A stretch of 41,788 nt of DNA from assembly GCA_902534465.1 (NCBI GenBank), contig CACAPU010000008.1, forward strand, positions 1 to 41,788, given 5' to 3'. The notes under the pieces were generated by a model. The model was not told the DNA's origin, did not search any database, and saw only the letters and a list, made by a program, of their open reading frames with translations. Made by a program: the position numbers and the translations under genes. The stretch is from an uncultured Pelagibacteraceae bacterium. Its GTDB lineage: Bacteria > Pseudomonadota > Alphaproteobacteria > Pelagibacterales > Pelagibacteraceae. Position 1 is the stretch's first letter; every line of letters starts with the position of its first letter. This document shows positions 32,020 to 40,789 of the stretch, in pieces.

Positions 32020-33192
32020 TTACTTTTGAAGAGCAAATTGTATTAAATCGATATTTTTGGATTTAAATCCAGCCTCGCAATAAGACAAGTAAAAGTTCCA
32101 CATTCTTTTGAAAGTGTTATCAAAACCTTGGGATGAAATTTGATCCCACTTGTTGAAAAATTCATCTCTCCAAATTCTCAGGGTATTTGAGTAATGTTCT
32201 CCGTAAGAATTACATTTCTCAAATTTAAGTCCTGATTTATTTGATAAAGAAACTAACTCATTTTTGCTTGGCAAAAAACCACCAGGAAAAATATATTTTT
32301 GGATGAAATCAGTCTTATTTTTATACCTTTCGTAAATGCTATCATCAATAGTGATTGCTTGTATGGCAGCTGTTCCACCATCTACTAGATTATGCTTTAT
32401 TGTATTAAAATAATTTTTTAAATAGTTATGACCGACAGCCTCGATCATTTCTATTGATGCAATTGAATTATATTTATTTTTAATATCTCTAAAGTCTAAC
32501 ATTTGTATGTTTATTTTCTCATTTAAACCAACTTTATGGATTCTTTCCTTGGAAAATTCATATTGTTTTTTAGAAATAGTAATACAATCTAATTTTACAT
32601 CATAATTTTTTCCAATGTATTCCGCAAAGCCTCCCCAACCACATCCTATCTCTAGCATTTTGTCACCAGGCTTAGGCTTTACTAAATTTGAAAGTTTCTT
32701 ATATTTGTTGATTTGTGCTTTTTCTAAGTCATTTCCTTCTTCAAAGATTGCACTCGAATATGTTAATGTTTTATCAAGCCATAAGGAGAAGAACTCATTT
32801 CCTAAATCGTAATGTTTTCTTATATTTTCTTTACTTCTAGATTTATTATTTTTAATAAAAAAATTTTTGATTTTGTTAAATATTGCAATATCAAAGGATC
32901 CAGAAAATTTATGTATTATTTTTATATTTTTAGCAGCTAATTCTATTAAGTTGGTTAAATTTTTTGTTTCAAAACTGTTATCCATATACGCTTCTGCTAA
33001 ACCGATGCTACCATTTTTGATTATTTTTAGAGTAATTCCTGGTTTATTGATTTTTAAATGAGCATGTAATCTTTCATTACTATTTCCAAAATTATATTCT
33101 TTTCCATCATGATTGATTATCTTTAACGAACCATGTTTTATATATTTGAGTGAGCTAAAAACAATCTTGTCTGACAATTTATTCAAATTCAT
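32020..33192 (-). CDS. Cyclopropane-fatty-acid-synthase-like SAM methyltransferase
   Basis: The 390-aa protein has the SAM motif LEIGCGWGGFAEYIG (about 180-194), HYDLGNEFFSLWLD and FIQKYIFPGGFLPS, typical of Cfa-related enzymes that methylate double bonds of phospholipid acyl chains. Against E. coli Cfa (from memory), the bicarbonate-site residues Cys139 and His266 align with Ser147 and Gln278, while Glu239 is kept as Glu251. The QAITID wording is typical of the paralogues found next to DUF1365 and flavoprotein genes. The product may be a methyl-branched chain, not a cyclopropane. Overlaps DUF1365 by 14 nt. Confidence 0.88.
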   Translation of the reverse strand: MNLNKLSDKIVFSSLKYIKHGSLKIINHDGKEYNFGNSNERLHAHLKINKPGITLKIIKNGSIGLAEAYMDNSFETKNLTNLIELAAKNIKIIHKFSGSFDIAIFNKIKNFFIKNNKSRSKENIRKHYDLGNEFFSLWLDKTLTYSSAIFEEGNDLEKAQINKYKKLSNLVKPKPGDKMLEIGCGWGGFAEYIGKNYDVKLDCITISKKQYEFSKERIHKVGLNEKINIQMLDFRDIKNKYNSIASIEMIEAVGHNYLKNYFNTIKHNLVDGGTAAIQAITIDDSIYERYKNKTDFIQKYIFPGGFLPSKNELVSLSNKSGLKFEKCNSYGEHYSNTLRIWRDEFFNKWDQISSQGFDNTFKRMWNFYLSYCEAGFKSKNIDLIQFALQK

Positions 33193-33955
33193 TTATTTCT
33201 TCTGAAATATTATTTTTAATTCTTAACTTTTTCTTTATAAACTTTATTCCTTTTAACCATAATTTAAATGCTTCATAATGGATTGCGACAATAACTTTGA
33301 ATGTCATTAATGGGTGAAAAATATAAGAAAAGAACAAATTTTTATTACTTAAATCTTTTGCAATACCGTCTTGTGATGCAAATAATAATTTTCCCTCTTT
33401 ATCAGATTGGTCTATTATAACTGATATTTTATCAGAAGGTTTGTTTACTCTAAATTTATAAATACACTCCATTTCTATAAAAGGCGATACATGAAATTTT
33501 TTTGTACAACTATTTTTTATAGTCTCTGTATCATGAGTTTTAAAAATATAAGTATGCTGTTCACCAAAAGTATTTTTAACTTCATAGAAAATTGAAATTA
33601 TTTTGTTATCTTTATTATATATAAAAAAAACACTTAAAGGATTAAATACATACCCAAAAATTCTTGGATAACACAATATTTTAACTTTTACTTCTGTTTC
33701 ATCAATGTCAATATTTTTTAAATTATGTTTAACCCAATTTTTTAAAGATGTTCCATCTCGATTACCGTGATCTTTGTCAAAAAAACTTATAATATTAAAT
33801 TTATTATAAGAAAATATAGTAATATTCTTATTAATTTCCTCTAAATCATCAAGGTCAATCAACAATGAAAAAACACTATATTTAAAATAGTGATTTTTAG
33901 GTTTAAATCTTCTATGAATTACTTTCCCAGTATAAATTTTTGAGTTTTTAAACAT
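33179..33955 (-). CDS. DUF1365 family protein
   Basis: The 258-aa protein shows the family features: GKVIHRRFKPKNHYFKYSVF near the N terminus, FDKDHGNRDG, LCYPRIFGYVFNPLSVFFIY, and KKFHVSPFIEMECIYKF later. DUF1365 has no assigned reaction. It is almost always found between a flavoprotein and a Cfa-like gene, as here, so it probably takes part in the same acyl-chain modification. It overlaps the flavoprotein gene by 8 nt and the Cfa-like gene by 14 nt. Confidence 0.92.
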   Translation of the reverse strand: MFKNSKIYTGKVIHRRFKPKNHYFKYSVFSLLIDLDDLEEINKNITIFSYNKFNIISFFDKDHGNRDGTSLKNWVKHNLKNIDIDETEVKVKILCYPRIFGYVFNPLSVFFIYNKDNKIISIFYEVKNTFGEQHTYIFKTHDTETIKNSCTKKFHVSPFIEMECIYKFRVNKPSDKISVIIDQSDKEGKLLFASQDGIAKDLSNKNLFFSYIFHPLMTFKVIVAIHYEAFKLWLKGIKFIKKKLRIKNNISEEINEFE

Positions 33956-35186
33956 TAATATAATTCATCATATCTAATGATGATTTTATACCATCTTCAT
34001 GAAAACCATAACCAAAATAACTTCCACAAAATAAAATATTTTTTTTATTTTGAATTAAATTAAGATCCTTTTGACTATTAATTGCTTTCTGATCAAAATA
34101 TGGATGTGTAAATTGCACCCGTCTAATTATTTTTTCTTCAGGTATTTTCAAATAAGGGTTCAATGTCAAAAATATATTTTTAGAAATATTCAGATTCTGT
34201 AATAAATTTAACCAGTAAGTAATAGAATTTTGCTCGCTGTTTTCAGACTCTATTGATGAATTCCAAGAACACCAAGCTTTATTATTTTTTGGCATATAAT
34301 TAATATCTTCATGAATAACTGCCTCATTTGTTTTATATTTAAAATTACTCAAAATCTTTTTTTCAATTTCATCTGGAGCTTCAATCATTGAAAGAGCTTG
34401 ATCAGCATGTGTAGCTAGTACAACTTTGTCATAAGTAAAATACTCATTTTTATCACCATAATAAACCTGGACTCCAGATTGAATTCTTTTAATTTTATTT
34501 ATGTTATAATTTTTATAGTATTCGCCACTTATATTGCTCAGTATTTTATCTACATATGTTCTGCTTCTGTTTGAAACTGTAAACCATTGAGGTCTATTTT
34601 TTAATTTAAAAAGACCATGGTTTTGGAAAAATTTTAAAAAAAAACTTAAAGGCATTTGCTTTGCTTCATAAGGAGGCATTGACCATATTGCTGAAACCAT
34701 TGGAATAATATGAAATTTTATAAAATAGTCTGAAACATTTAATTTTTCTAAATATTTTCCTAAAGTAATGTTTTCATTGATAAAATTTTTGTTTTCACTC
34801 TTTTTGTAAAAATCAATTATTGTAAAAAACATTTTTAAAAATTTTATATTTAATAGATTTAATTTATTGCTAAAAATTCCTGATATTCCTTTTCCACAAT
34901 ATTCAATTTCTGAGTCTCTAACAGAAACTGAAAATGACATATTACTTTTTTCTATGGCTATATTAATTTCTTCAAAAAAATTTATTAAATTTGGATATGT
35001 TTTTTTATTAAATACAATGAAACCTATATCTACAGGTATTACATTATCTTGAATTTTAATGTCTATTGTATGGGAATGTCCACCAAAGTGATCATCTTTT
35101 TCAAAAAGATCAACTTTATGGTTTTTCGAAAGATAATATGCTGAACTTAGACCTGAAATACCAGATCCTATAATTGCTAATTTCAT
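33948..35186 (-). CDS. FAD-dependent amine-oxidase-like flavoprotein (lipid-modification type)
   Basis: The 412-aa protein has the FAD motif LAIIGSGISGLSSAYYLS at 3-20, FEKDDHFGGHSHTIDI, PVDIGFIVFNKKTYPNL, SAIWSMPP and a C-terminal FCGSYFGYGFHEDGIKS. These belong to the NAD/FAD-binding proteins paired with DUF1365 and Cfa-like genes. In Rhodobacter sphaeroides, related light-stress genes take part in furan fatty acid synthesis, where methylated acyl chains are desaturated and oxidised. This protein is a candidate for such a desaturation or oxidation step. Its ATG overlaps the DMT stop by 1 nt. Confidence 0.87.
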   Translation of the reverse strand: MKLAIIGSGISGLSSAYYLSKNHKVDLFEKDDHFGGHSHTIDIKIQDNVIPVDIGFIVFNKKTYPNLINFFEEINIAIEKSNMSFSVSVRDSEIEYCGKGISGIFSNKLNLLNIKFLKMFFTIIDFYKKSENKNFINENITLGKYLEKLNVSDYFIKFHIIPMVSAIWSMPPYEAKQMPLSFFLKFFQNHGLFKLKNRPQWFTVSNRSRTYVDKILSNISGEYYKNYNINKIKRIQSGVQVYYGDKNEYFTYDKVVLATHADQALSMIEAPDEIEKKILSNFKYKTNEAVIHEDINYMPKNNKAWCSWNSSIESENSEQNSITYWLNLLQNLNISKNIFLTLNPYLKIPEEKIIRRVQFTHPYFDQKAINSQKDLNLIQNKKNILFCGSYFGYGFHEDGIKSSLDMMNYINV

Positions 35187-36064
35187 TATTGAGGATTATA
35201 TTTATTTTCATCTTTAAATGATGAGACAAATTGTAGAAAAACTGCAAATATTATTATCCCACCACCAATTAATACGTGAAATGATGGATTTTCATTTACA
35301 AAAAGCCATGCCCACATAGGACCTAAAATTGCCTCTGTAAGCATAATTATGCCAACCATTGCAGCTAATGTTTTTTTAGCTCCAATTGTTATAAATATAA
35401 AACCAAGCCCTATTTGAAATGTACCTGATAAAAATGCTAAAAATATATCGTATAAAGATATAGAAATTTTAGTTGACGCTAAGAAACCAATAATCATAGC
35501 AACTATACCTGCTACTAGTTGAAGAGGTACCATATCCACAGTCGGATACTTTCTTACAATTAAAATTAAAATTGCAAATGTAATAGGCATTACAAAAGCA
35601 ACAATGTTTCCTGACATTTGACCACTTGAAAGGGTATTTCCAAGCATAAGTATTAAACCTGATATTGCTAAAATAATTGACGCTAGTGTAATTTTTGAAA
35701 TTTTCTCTTTTAAAAAAAAATAACCAAAAATTGCTAAAAAAATTGTCTGCGTCTGGATAATAAAATTAGTATTAGCAACTGTAGTGTTATACATGGCAAA
35801 AACATAACTACTGAAACCAATACCAAGAATAATACCTCCAATTAATCCTGGAATTCCTGATAAATAAATTTTGCTAAATACATTCTTTTTATAATTAAAA
35901 AATAAAAATATAGTCACAGTTATTATAAAAAAAACTTGTCTCCAGAATAGTATTTGCCATAAAGTTGATCCTTCAAACGATTTTACAATTAAACCTCCAA
36001 AACTAAGACAAAATGCACCAAGAAAAATTAATAATGGTCCTGGTAATTTTGAAATTAAATTCAT
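35186..36064 (-). CDS. EamA/DMT family transporter
   Basis: The 292-aa protein has about ten helices and two EamA repeats, with NTTVANTNFIIQTQTIFLAIFG and FFLKEKISKIT ending the first and MLTEAILGPMWAWLFVNENP in the second. It overlaps the pxpC stop (ATGA) and the flavoprotein start by 1 nt, so it sits inside one long - strand run between 5-oxoprolinase and lipid-modification genes. Substrate unknown; its place next to pxpBC makes an amino-acid-like substrate reasonable but unproven. Confidence 0.86.
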   Translation of the reverse strand: MNLISKLPGPLLIFLGAFCLSFGGLIVKSFEGSTLWQILFWRQVFFIITVTIFLFFNYKKNVFSKIYLSGIPGLIGGIILGIGFSSYVFAMYNTTVANTNFIIQTQTIFLAIFGYFFLKEKISKITLASIILAISGLILMLGNTLSSGQMSGNIVAFVMPITFAILILIVRKYPTVDMVPLQLVAGIVAMIIGFLASTKISISLYDIFLAFLSGTFQIGLGFIFITIGAKKTLAAMVGIIMLTEAILGPMWAWLFVNENPSFHVLIGGGIIIFAVFLQFVSSFKDENKYNPQ

Positions 36065-37008
36065 TTAATTTTAGATATTAAATTTCGGGTTTCCATTTCA
36101 TAAAGTTTGTAAATAGTTTCAGCGTCTTTTAAATTGATTTCTTTAAATTTTATTTTACTTCCGGGTGGTATTTGGACTAGCTTATCGTAATCAGCACTTA
36201 TAACAACTCCAATTTTAGGATAACCACCAATAGTTCCATGATCCGAAAGCATAACAATTGGGTCACCATCAGCTGTTATTTGAATCGTTCCTTTAACTAA
36301 TCCCTCAGATTTGATGTTTGTATATTTTATGTTTTCAATTTTTGGACCGTCTAATCTAATTCCCATTCTATCAGTCAATTTTGTTATTCTAAATTTTTCT
36401 TTAAAAAATAATTCTTTTGCGGTTTCGGAAAAATAATCAAAGTGTGGTCCTTTTATTACTCTAATATTTTCAATTTTTGAAACTATGTAATCTAATTTAT
36501 TCGAAGAATATTTTTTTGTAATATTTTCTATTTTAATTATTTGATTTTTTTGTAATATTTTCCCATTGTTAGCACCAATTTCTGCTTTTGTATTTACTGA
36601 GCAACTATCAAGATAAAAATCTATTTTAAATGATGCATTTATAGATAAATAACCATAAACAGATCTATTAGTGGATATAAGATCTAAACAATCATTATTT
36701 TCTAAAACAAGATTTTGATAACAAACTCCTTCTTCTATTTTATTTTTTCTTAATATTTGAAAGTTTACATCACCAGTGACATTAAAATAAACTTTATCAC
36801 CTTTGTATCTCAATTTTGGCCCTTGTAGTGCAAATTCTATAACAGGACTATTTTTTTTATTATTTGAAATAGCGTTAGCTATAACAAAATTTCTGTTATC
36901 CATCGCACCACTAAAAGGTATTCCTATATGATAGAAATTTTTTCTACCATTATCTTGGAAAGTTGAATTTATGCCAGGTCTCAAAACCTCAAAATAATTT
37001 TCAGTCAT
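36061..37008 (-). CDS. pxpC: 5-oxoprolinase subunit C (biotin-dependent carboxyltransferase-like)
   Basis: PxpC works with PxpA and PxpB to open 5-oxoproline to glutamate with ATP. The start is ATG at 37008 (MTENYFEVLRPGINSTFQD), which overlaps the pxpB stop by 8 nt and gives 315 aa; an earlier ATG at 37059 would extend 17 residues into pxpB. Motifs include GRKNFYHIGIPFSGAMD, GPHFDYF, SDHGTIGGYPKIGVVISADYDK and IPPGSKIKF, the standard C-terminal segments of the family. Confidence 0.92.
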   Translation of the reverse strand: MTENYFEVLRPGINSTFQDNGRKNFYHIGIPFSGAMDNRNFVIANAISNNKKNSPVIEFALQGPKLRYKGDKVYFNVTGDVNFQILRKNKIEEGVCYQNLVLENNDCLDLISTNRSVYGYLSINASFKIDFYLDSCSVNTKAEIGANNGKILQKNQIIKIENITKKYSSNKLDYIVSKIENIRVIKGPHFDYFSETAKELFFKEKFRITKLTDRMGIRLDGPKIENIKYTNIKSEGLVKGTIQITADGDPIVMLSDHGTIGGYPKIGVVISADYDKLVQIPPGSKIKFKEINLKDAETIYKLYEMETRNLISKIK

Positions 37009-37675
37009 ATTTTTTCTCGAATTCTGATTTTGATATTTGAAAAAATGATATCGTATCACCTGGATTAATTAAGTTTGGTGAAGTGTTATTTTTATTGTCG
37101 AATATATCTAAAGGGGTTTTTCCAATTATGTTCCATCCACCAGGACTTTCAAATGTATAAATATTACAAAATTGTTCTGTTAATCCTATAGAGTTTTTTG
37201 GTACTTTAACCCTTGGTGTGTCTAAACGTCTAGCATATAATGAATCATTCAAATCTCCCAAAAATGGCATACCAGCAATAAATCCTGTCATATAACAATA
37301 ATATTTTTTAGAAAAAAATTTTTTATAAATTTCCTCTTTTTCAAGATTTAACAATTTTTCTAATCTTTTTATATCAAGAGCAAAATTGTTGTCACAGCAG
37401 ACAGGTATTTTAATGAGATTACCTTCATTCACTATTTCATTTTTGAAATTTAATTGTTCAACTTCTGTTTTAATTTTATCAAAGTTAGTAATATTTAGGT
37501 CAAAACTAATTATTAATTTATTATAACTTGGTGTAATATTTGTAATACCAGGGATATTACTTTTCTTTATATTTTTAAAAAATTGGATTACATTTAAATT
37601 TATTTCCCTGTTTACATCATTTCCAAAGTCACAGTATAAAGCTGCGTCACCAAGATTTGATATATTTTTTATCAT
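37001..37675 (-). CDS. pxpB: 5-oxoprolinase subunit B (KipI-like)
   Basis: The 224-aa protein carries the KipI/PxpB signatures GFIAGMPFLGDL, ARRLDTPRVKVPKNSIGL and FESPGGWNIIGKTPLDIFD, followed by LINPGDTISF. PxpB cooperates with PxpC in the ATP-dependent phosphorylation step. Cys residues near 117-118 (VCCDN) are extra to the family pattern as I remember it. Its ATG faces away from pxpA with only 27 bp between the start codons. Confidence 0.92.
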   Translation of the reverse strand: MIKNISNLGDAALYCDFGNDVNREINLNVIQFFKNIKKSNIPGITNITPSYNKLIISFDLNITNFDKIKTEVEQLNFKNEIVNEGNLIKIPVCCDNNFALDIKRLEKLLNLEKEEIYKKFFSKKYYCYMTGFIAGMPFLGDLNDSLYARRLDTPRVKVPKNSIGLTEQFCNIYTFESPGGWNIIGKTPLDIFDNKNNTSPNLINPGDTISFFQISKSEFEKKYD

Positions 37676-37702
37676 GCCATGTTATACTTTAAGCTATTAA
37701 GT

Positions 37703-38476
37703 ATGGAAATTAATTTAAATTGCGATTTAGGTGAAAAATCAAAGCATCATTCAAATGAAAATGATCCTGAACTACTCAAAATTGTAAATTCTGCTAATGT
37801 GGCATGTGGATATCATGCAGGTGATGAGCAGACAATGCATGAGGTGGTGAAAATTTCTAAAGAAAATCATGTTAGTATTGGAGCACACCCATCATTCAAT
37901 GATCCTGAAAATTTTGGACGTAAAAGAATGAACCTTTCGGCTAGTGAGGTAAATAAACTAATTATTGATCAATATGAGATATTACAAAATATAGCTAATC
38001 TACAAGGAGAAAAGGTTTCACATATTAAACCGCATGGTGCGTTGAATAATATGGCATGTGAGGACTTAGACCTAGCTACAACTTTAGCTAAAGCAATATA
38101 CCAAATTGATAAAGATATCATTTATTTAGTACCTACTGGTTCTAAAATGGAAATAGCAGCAAAAAAACTTAATATGAAAATTGCCTGTGAAATATTTGCC
38201 GACAGAAATTATGAAGATGATGGAACGCTAGTTTCTAGAACAAAAGACCATGCTTTAATAACAGATCCCACCCAAGCTAAAAATCATGTATTGAATATGG
38301 TTAAAAACCAAACCCTTAATTGTCACAGTGGTAAACAAATACCTTGTGAAATTGACTCAGTCTGCATACATGGAGATAACAAAAGTTCATTAGAAACTGC
38401 AATGTTTGTAAAACATAATTTATTAGAAAATAATTTAAATTTAAAACCTTTAAATAAAATGAGTAAATTTTTATGA
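37703..38476 (+). CDS. pxpA: 5-oxoprolinase subunit A (LamB/YcsF family)
   Basis: PxpA hydrolyses the activated 5-oxoproline ring. The start is ATG at 37703, giving MEINLNCDLGE, the conserved family N terminus. An in-frame start at 37679 adds 8 residues that do not fit. The 257-aa protein has NVACGYHAGD, VSIGAHPSFNDPENFGR, IKPHGALNNMAC, FADRNYEDDGTLVSR and a closing CIHGDN, all expected. It is split from pxpBC by orientation. The stop overlaps the next gene by 4 nt (ATGA). Confidence 0.95.
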   Translation: MEINLNCDLGEKSKHHSNENDPELLKIVNSANVACGYHAGDEQTMHEVVKISKENHVSIGAHPSFNDPENFGRKRMNLSASEVNKLIIDQYEILQNIANLQGEKVSHIKPHGALNNMACEDLDLATTLAKAIYQIDKDIIYLVPTGSKMEIAAKKLNMKIACEIFADRNYEDDGTLVSRTKDHALITDPTQAKNHVLNMVKNQTLNCHSGKQIPCEIDSVCIHGDNKSSLETAMFVKHNLLENNLNLKPLNKMSKFL

Positions 38477-38958
38477 AGATTATTAAAATATATTTTACCT
38501 TTTTTTTACTTTTAACCTTTGCTACTCAGTCTTTTGCAGCTGGAACAAGCTCATCAGATAAAAAACCAAGTTATAAAAATGCAGTAAAATTGATTGAGGC
38601 TGCAAAAAAATATGAGTCGAAAGATAAAATGGATAAAGCTTTAAAAAGATACAAAAAAGCACAAAAAATTTTATTGGAATTAGATAAAAAAAAACCATTA
38701 CAGGCTGATACTTTAAATTATCTGGGTTTTACAACTAGAAAACTTGGAGATTTTGAAGCTGGAGAGAAATATTACTTACTTGGTTTGCAAGTTGAACCAA
38801 ATCATGTTGGAATTAACGAGTACTTAGGTGAACTATATGTTGTTACGAACAGAATAAATTTAGCTAAAGAAAGATTGGAAGTTTTAAAAAATTGTAATTG
38901 TGAAGAGTATCAGGAATTAAAAGAAATTATCGACGGAACAAAAAAATCAAAATATTAA
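38473..38958 (+). CDS. Exported TPR-repeat protein
   Basis: The 161-aa protein has a signal peptide ending in QSFAA (cleavage near residue 22-23), a lysine-rich linker, and two to three tetratricopeptide-like repeats (about 35-60, 72-105 and 106-135, with LNYLGFTTRKLGDFEAGEKYY). TPR domains bind other proteins, so this is probably a periplasmic scaffold. It overlaps pxpA by 4 nt and the convergent dctM gene by 4 nt. A link with pxpA may be only positional. Confidence 0.8.
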   Translation: MKIIKIYFTFFLLLTFATQSFAAGTSSSDKKPSYKNAVKLIEAAKKYESKDKMDKALKRYKKAQKILLELDKKKPLQADTLNYLGFTTRKLGDFEAGEKYYLLGLQVEPNHVGINEYLGELYVVTNRINLAKERLEVLKNCNCEEYQELKEIIDGTKKSKY

Positions 38959-40265
38959 TTTATATTTTGTATCATTTGCTCAGGCATCCATAATGCTATT
39001 TGGGGAAACAAAACAATTAAGATTACTGCAAATATCATTAACAAGAATAACGGAAAAGCACTTTTCGCTATGTAACCCATATCTTTGTTAGCCATACCTT
39101 GTAAAACAAATAAATTAAATCCAACTGGCGGAGTAATTTGTGCCATTTCAACAACTATAACTAAAAATATCCCAAACCAAATCATATCAAAGCCTGCCTG
39201 CCTTATCATAGGTTCTATAATTGCCATTGTCAGAACAACTGCAGAAATTCCGTCAAGAAACATACCCAAAATTATATAAAAAATCATTAATACAAAAATT
39301 AAAACGTATGGGGATAATTCCATGTTTTGTATCCAAATAGCTAGATTTCTAGGAAGGCCAGTAAATCCCATTGCGAGTGATAAAAATGTTGCTCCAGCTA
39401 AAATGAAAGCAATCATACATGAAGTTTTTGTTGCTCCAAGCAAAGACTCCTTGAAAGTTTTCAAATTCAAACTTTTTTGAAAATAAGAAAGTATTAAAGC
39501 TCCTACAACACCTAAAGATGCAGCCTCAGTTGCTGTTGCAATTCCTGTATAAATAGAGCCGATTACACCAAGGATTAATAAAATTACAGGTATTAACTGT
39601 TTTGATTTACTTAATTTATTTAAAAATGAATAATTTTCTTCAGTTAAGGGCATTTTATTTTTATTTAGCAATGACCAGATGATTACATAACCCATAAATA
39701 TTAGAGCAATCATTATTCCAGGAATAATTCCTGCTATAAATAGTTTAGCAATAGACTCCTGAACAGTTACTCCATAGATAATTAAAATAATTGAAGGAGG
39801 GATTAATAATCCTAAAGTGCCTGAGCCCGCTAGACTTCCAAGTAAAATTTTTTCTGGATATTTTCTTTTTCTTAGCTCTGGAATTGACATTTTTCCAACA
39901 GTGGCAACTGTTGCAGCTGAAGATCCAGATATTGCTGCGAACAATGCACATCCAACAACATTGACATGAATTAAACCTCCAGGAAGTTTCTGCAACCAAG
40001 GGGCCAATCCTTCAAATAAATTTTCTGACAATTTAGTCCTAAATAAAATTTCTCCCATCCATACAAAAAGAGGCAATGCAGTCAGAGTCCATGATGACGA
40101 TGCGCCCCAAATTGTTGTGGCCATCGCATCTCCAACTGGTCGAGAAGTAAATAAAATCATTCCAATAGAAGAAACGCCAATCATGCTTATTGCTACCCAT
40201 ATTCCAGAGCTTAAAAAAAGTAGTAAAACTGTTATAAAAAAAATAGCTAATAAAATTTCAATCAT
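38955..40265 (-). CDS. dctM: TRAP transporter large permease
   Basis: DctM is the ion-coupled membrane channel of tripartite ATP-independent periplasmic transporters. The 436-aa protein has about twelve helices and family motifs such as ALPLFVWMGEILFRT, SGSSAATVATVGKMSIPEL, LAGSGTLGLLIPPSI, TATEAASLGVVGAL and ITPPVGFNLFVLQG. The N terminus overlaps dctQ by 8 nt. The family takes up organic acids and related solutes with sodium. Substrate identity depends on DctP. Confidence 0.95.
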   Translation of the reverse strand: MIEILLAIFFITVLLLFLSSGIWVAISMIGVSSIGMILFTSRPVGDAMATTIWGASSSWTLTALPLFVWMGEILFRTKLSENLFEGLAPWLQKLPGGLIHVNVVGCALFAAISGSSAATVATVGKMSIPELRKRKYPEKILLGSLAGSGTLGLLIPPSIILIIYGVTVQESIAKLFIAGIIPGIMIALIFMGYVIIWSLLNKNKMPLTEENYSFLNKLSKSKQLIPVILLILGVIGSIYTGIATATEAASLGVVGALILSYFQKSLNLKTFKESLLGATKTSCMIAFILAGATFLSLAMGFTGLPRNLAIWIQNMELSPYVLIFVLMIFYIILGMFLDGISAVVLTMAIIEPMIRQAGFDMIWFGIFLVIVVEMAQITPPVGFNLFVLQGMANKDMGYIAKSAFPLFLLMIFAVILIVLFPQIALWMPEQMIQNIN

Positions 40266-40743
40266 TATTATAAATTTTTAGGATTAGTAAATGAAAGGCA
40301 CATATAAAAAAAAGAGTTGCTCCAATAGCGACACTACACTGAGGTATCCATATTAAAATTTCATCAGCACCTTCACTTCTTTCCTCAAACTCGTATGAAA
40401 TTTTTAACATTTTGATAAAATAATATGACATATAACCTGCGAATATTGTTGTGACTACTAAGCTCCAGACTTCTAAAAATTTTTTTTTAAAACCTGTAGA
40501 TTTTTCTAAAAATAATGTGATTCTTATATGGCCCCCATTTACGAATGTATATGAAAGAGCAAAAAAAGATGAGGCAGCCATACAGTATCCTGAATATTCA
40601 GCTAACCCCCTTATATAAAAACCAAAAATTCTAGATGCAATTCCAGTTAATATAAAAACTGCTATTAGAATTAAGAAAATTGCAGCTATATATCCTGAAT
40701 AATTATAAAGACTATTTAATGATTTGTTTATTTTTTGTAGCAT
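40258..40743 (-). CDS. dctQ: TRAP transporter small permease
   Basis: The 161-aa protein has four hydrophobic helices, with AEYSGYCMAASSFFALSYTFVNGGHIRI in the middle, a segment that fits DctQ proteins (the G-G-H-I-R-V motif). DctQ assists DctM in the membrane. The ATG at 40743 directly follows the T-run of a strong terminator located after dctP, so its expression probably depends on read-through or a separate promoter. Confidence 0.93.
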   Translation of the reverse strand: MLQKINKSLNSLYNYSGYIAAIFLILIAVFILTGIASRIFGFYIRGLAEYSGYCMAASSFFALSYTFVNGGHIRITLFLEKSTGFKKKFLEVWSLVVTTIFAGYMSYYFIKMLKISYEFEERSEGADEILIWIPQCSVAIGATLFFICAFHLLILKIYNND

Positions 40744-40744
40744 A

Positions 40745-40776
40745 AAAAAGGCCGTTTTTTTTTAAACGGCCTTTTT
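40745..40776 (-). terminator. Strong rho-independent terminator between dctP and dctQ
   Basis: AAAAAGGCCGTTT (40745-40757) and AAACGGCCTTTTT (40764-40776) pair perfectly around a six-base loop. Read on the - strand, the stem is followed by a T-run that ends right at the dctQ ATG. It should cut most dctP transcripts and let some read through, giving more binding protein than permease. It would also work for + strand transcripts. The clearest terminator in the window. Confidence 0.88.
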
Positions 40777-40789
40777 CATTATAATTATT

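Noticed and set aside
39745..39999. 84-codon Trp/Cys-rich frame overlapping dctM on the same strand
   Set aside because: The frame is out of phase with dctM, whose motifs are intact. Its odd composition comes from reading a membrane gene in a shifted frame.
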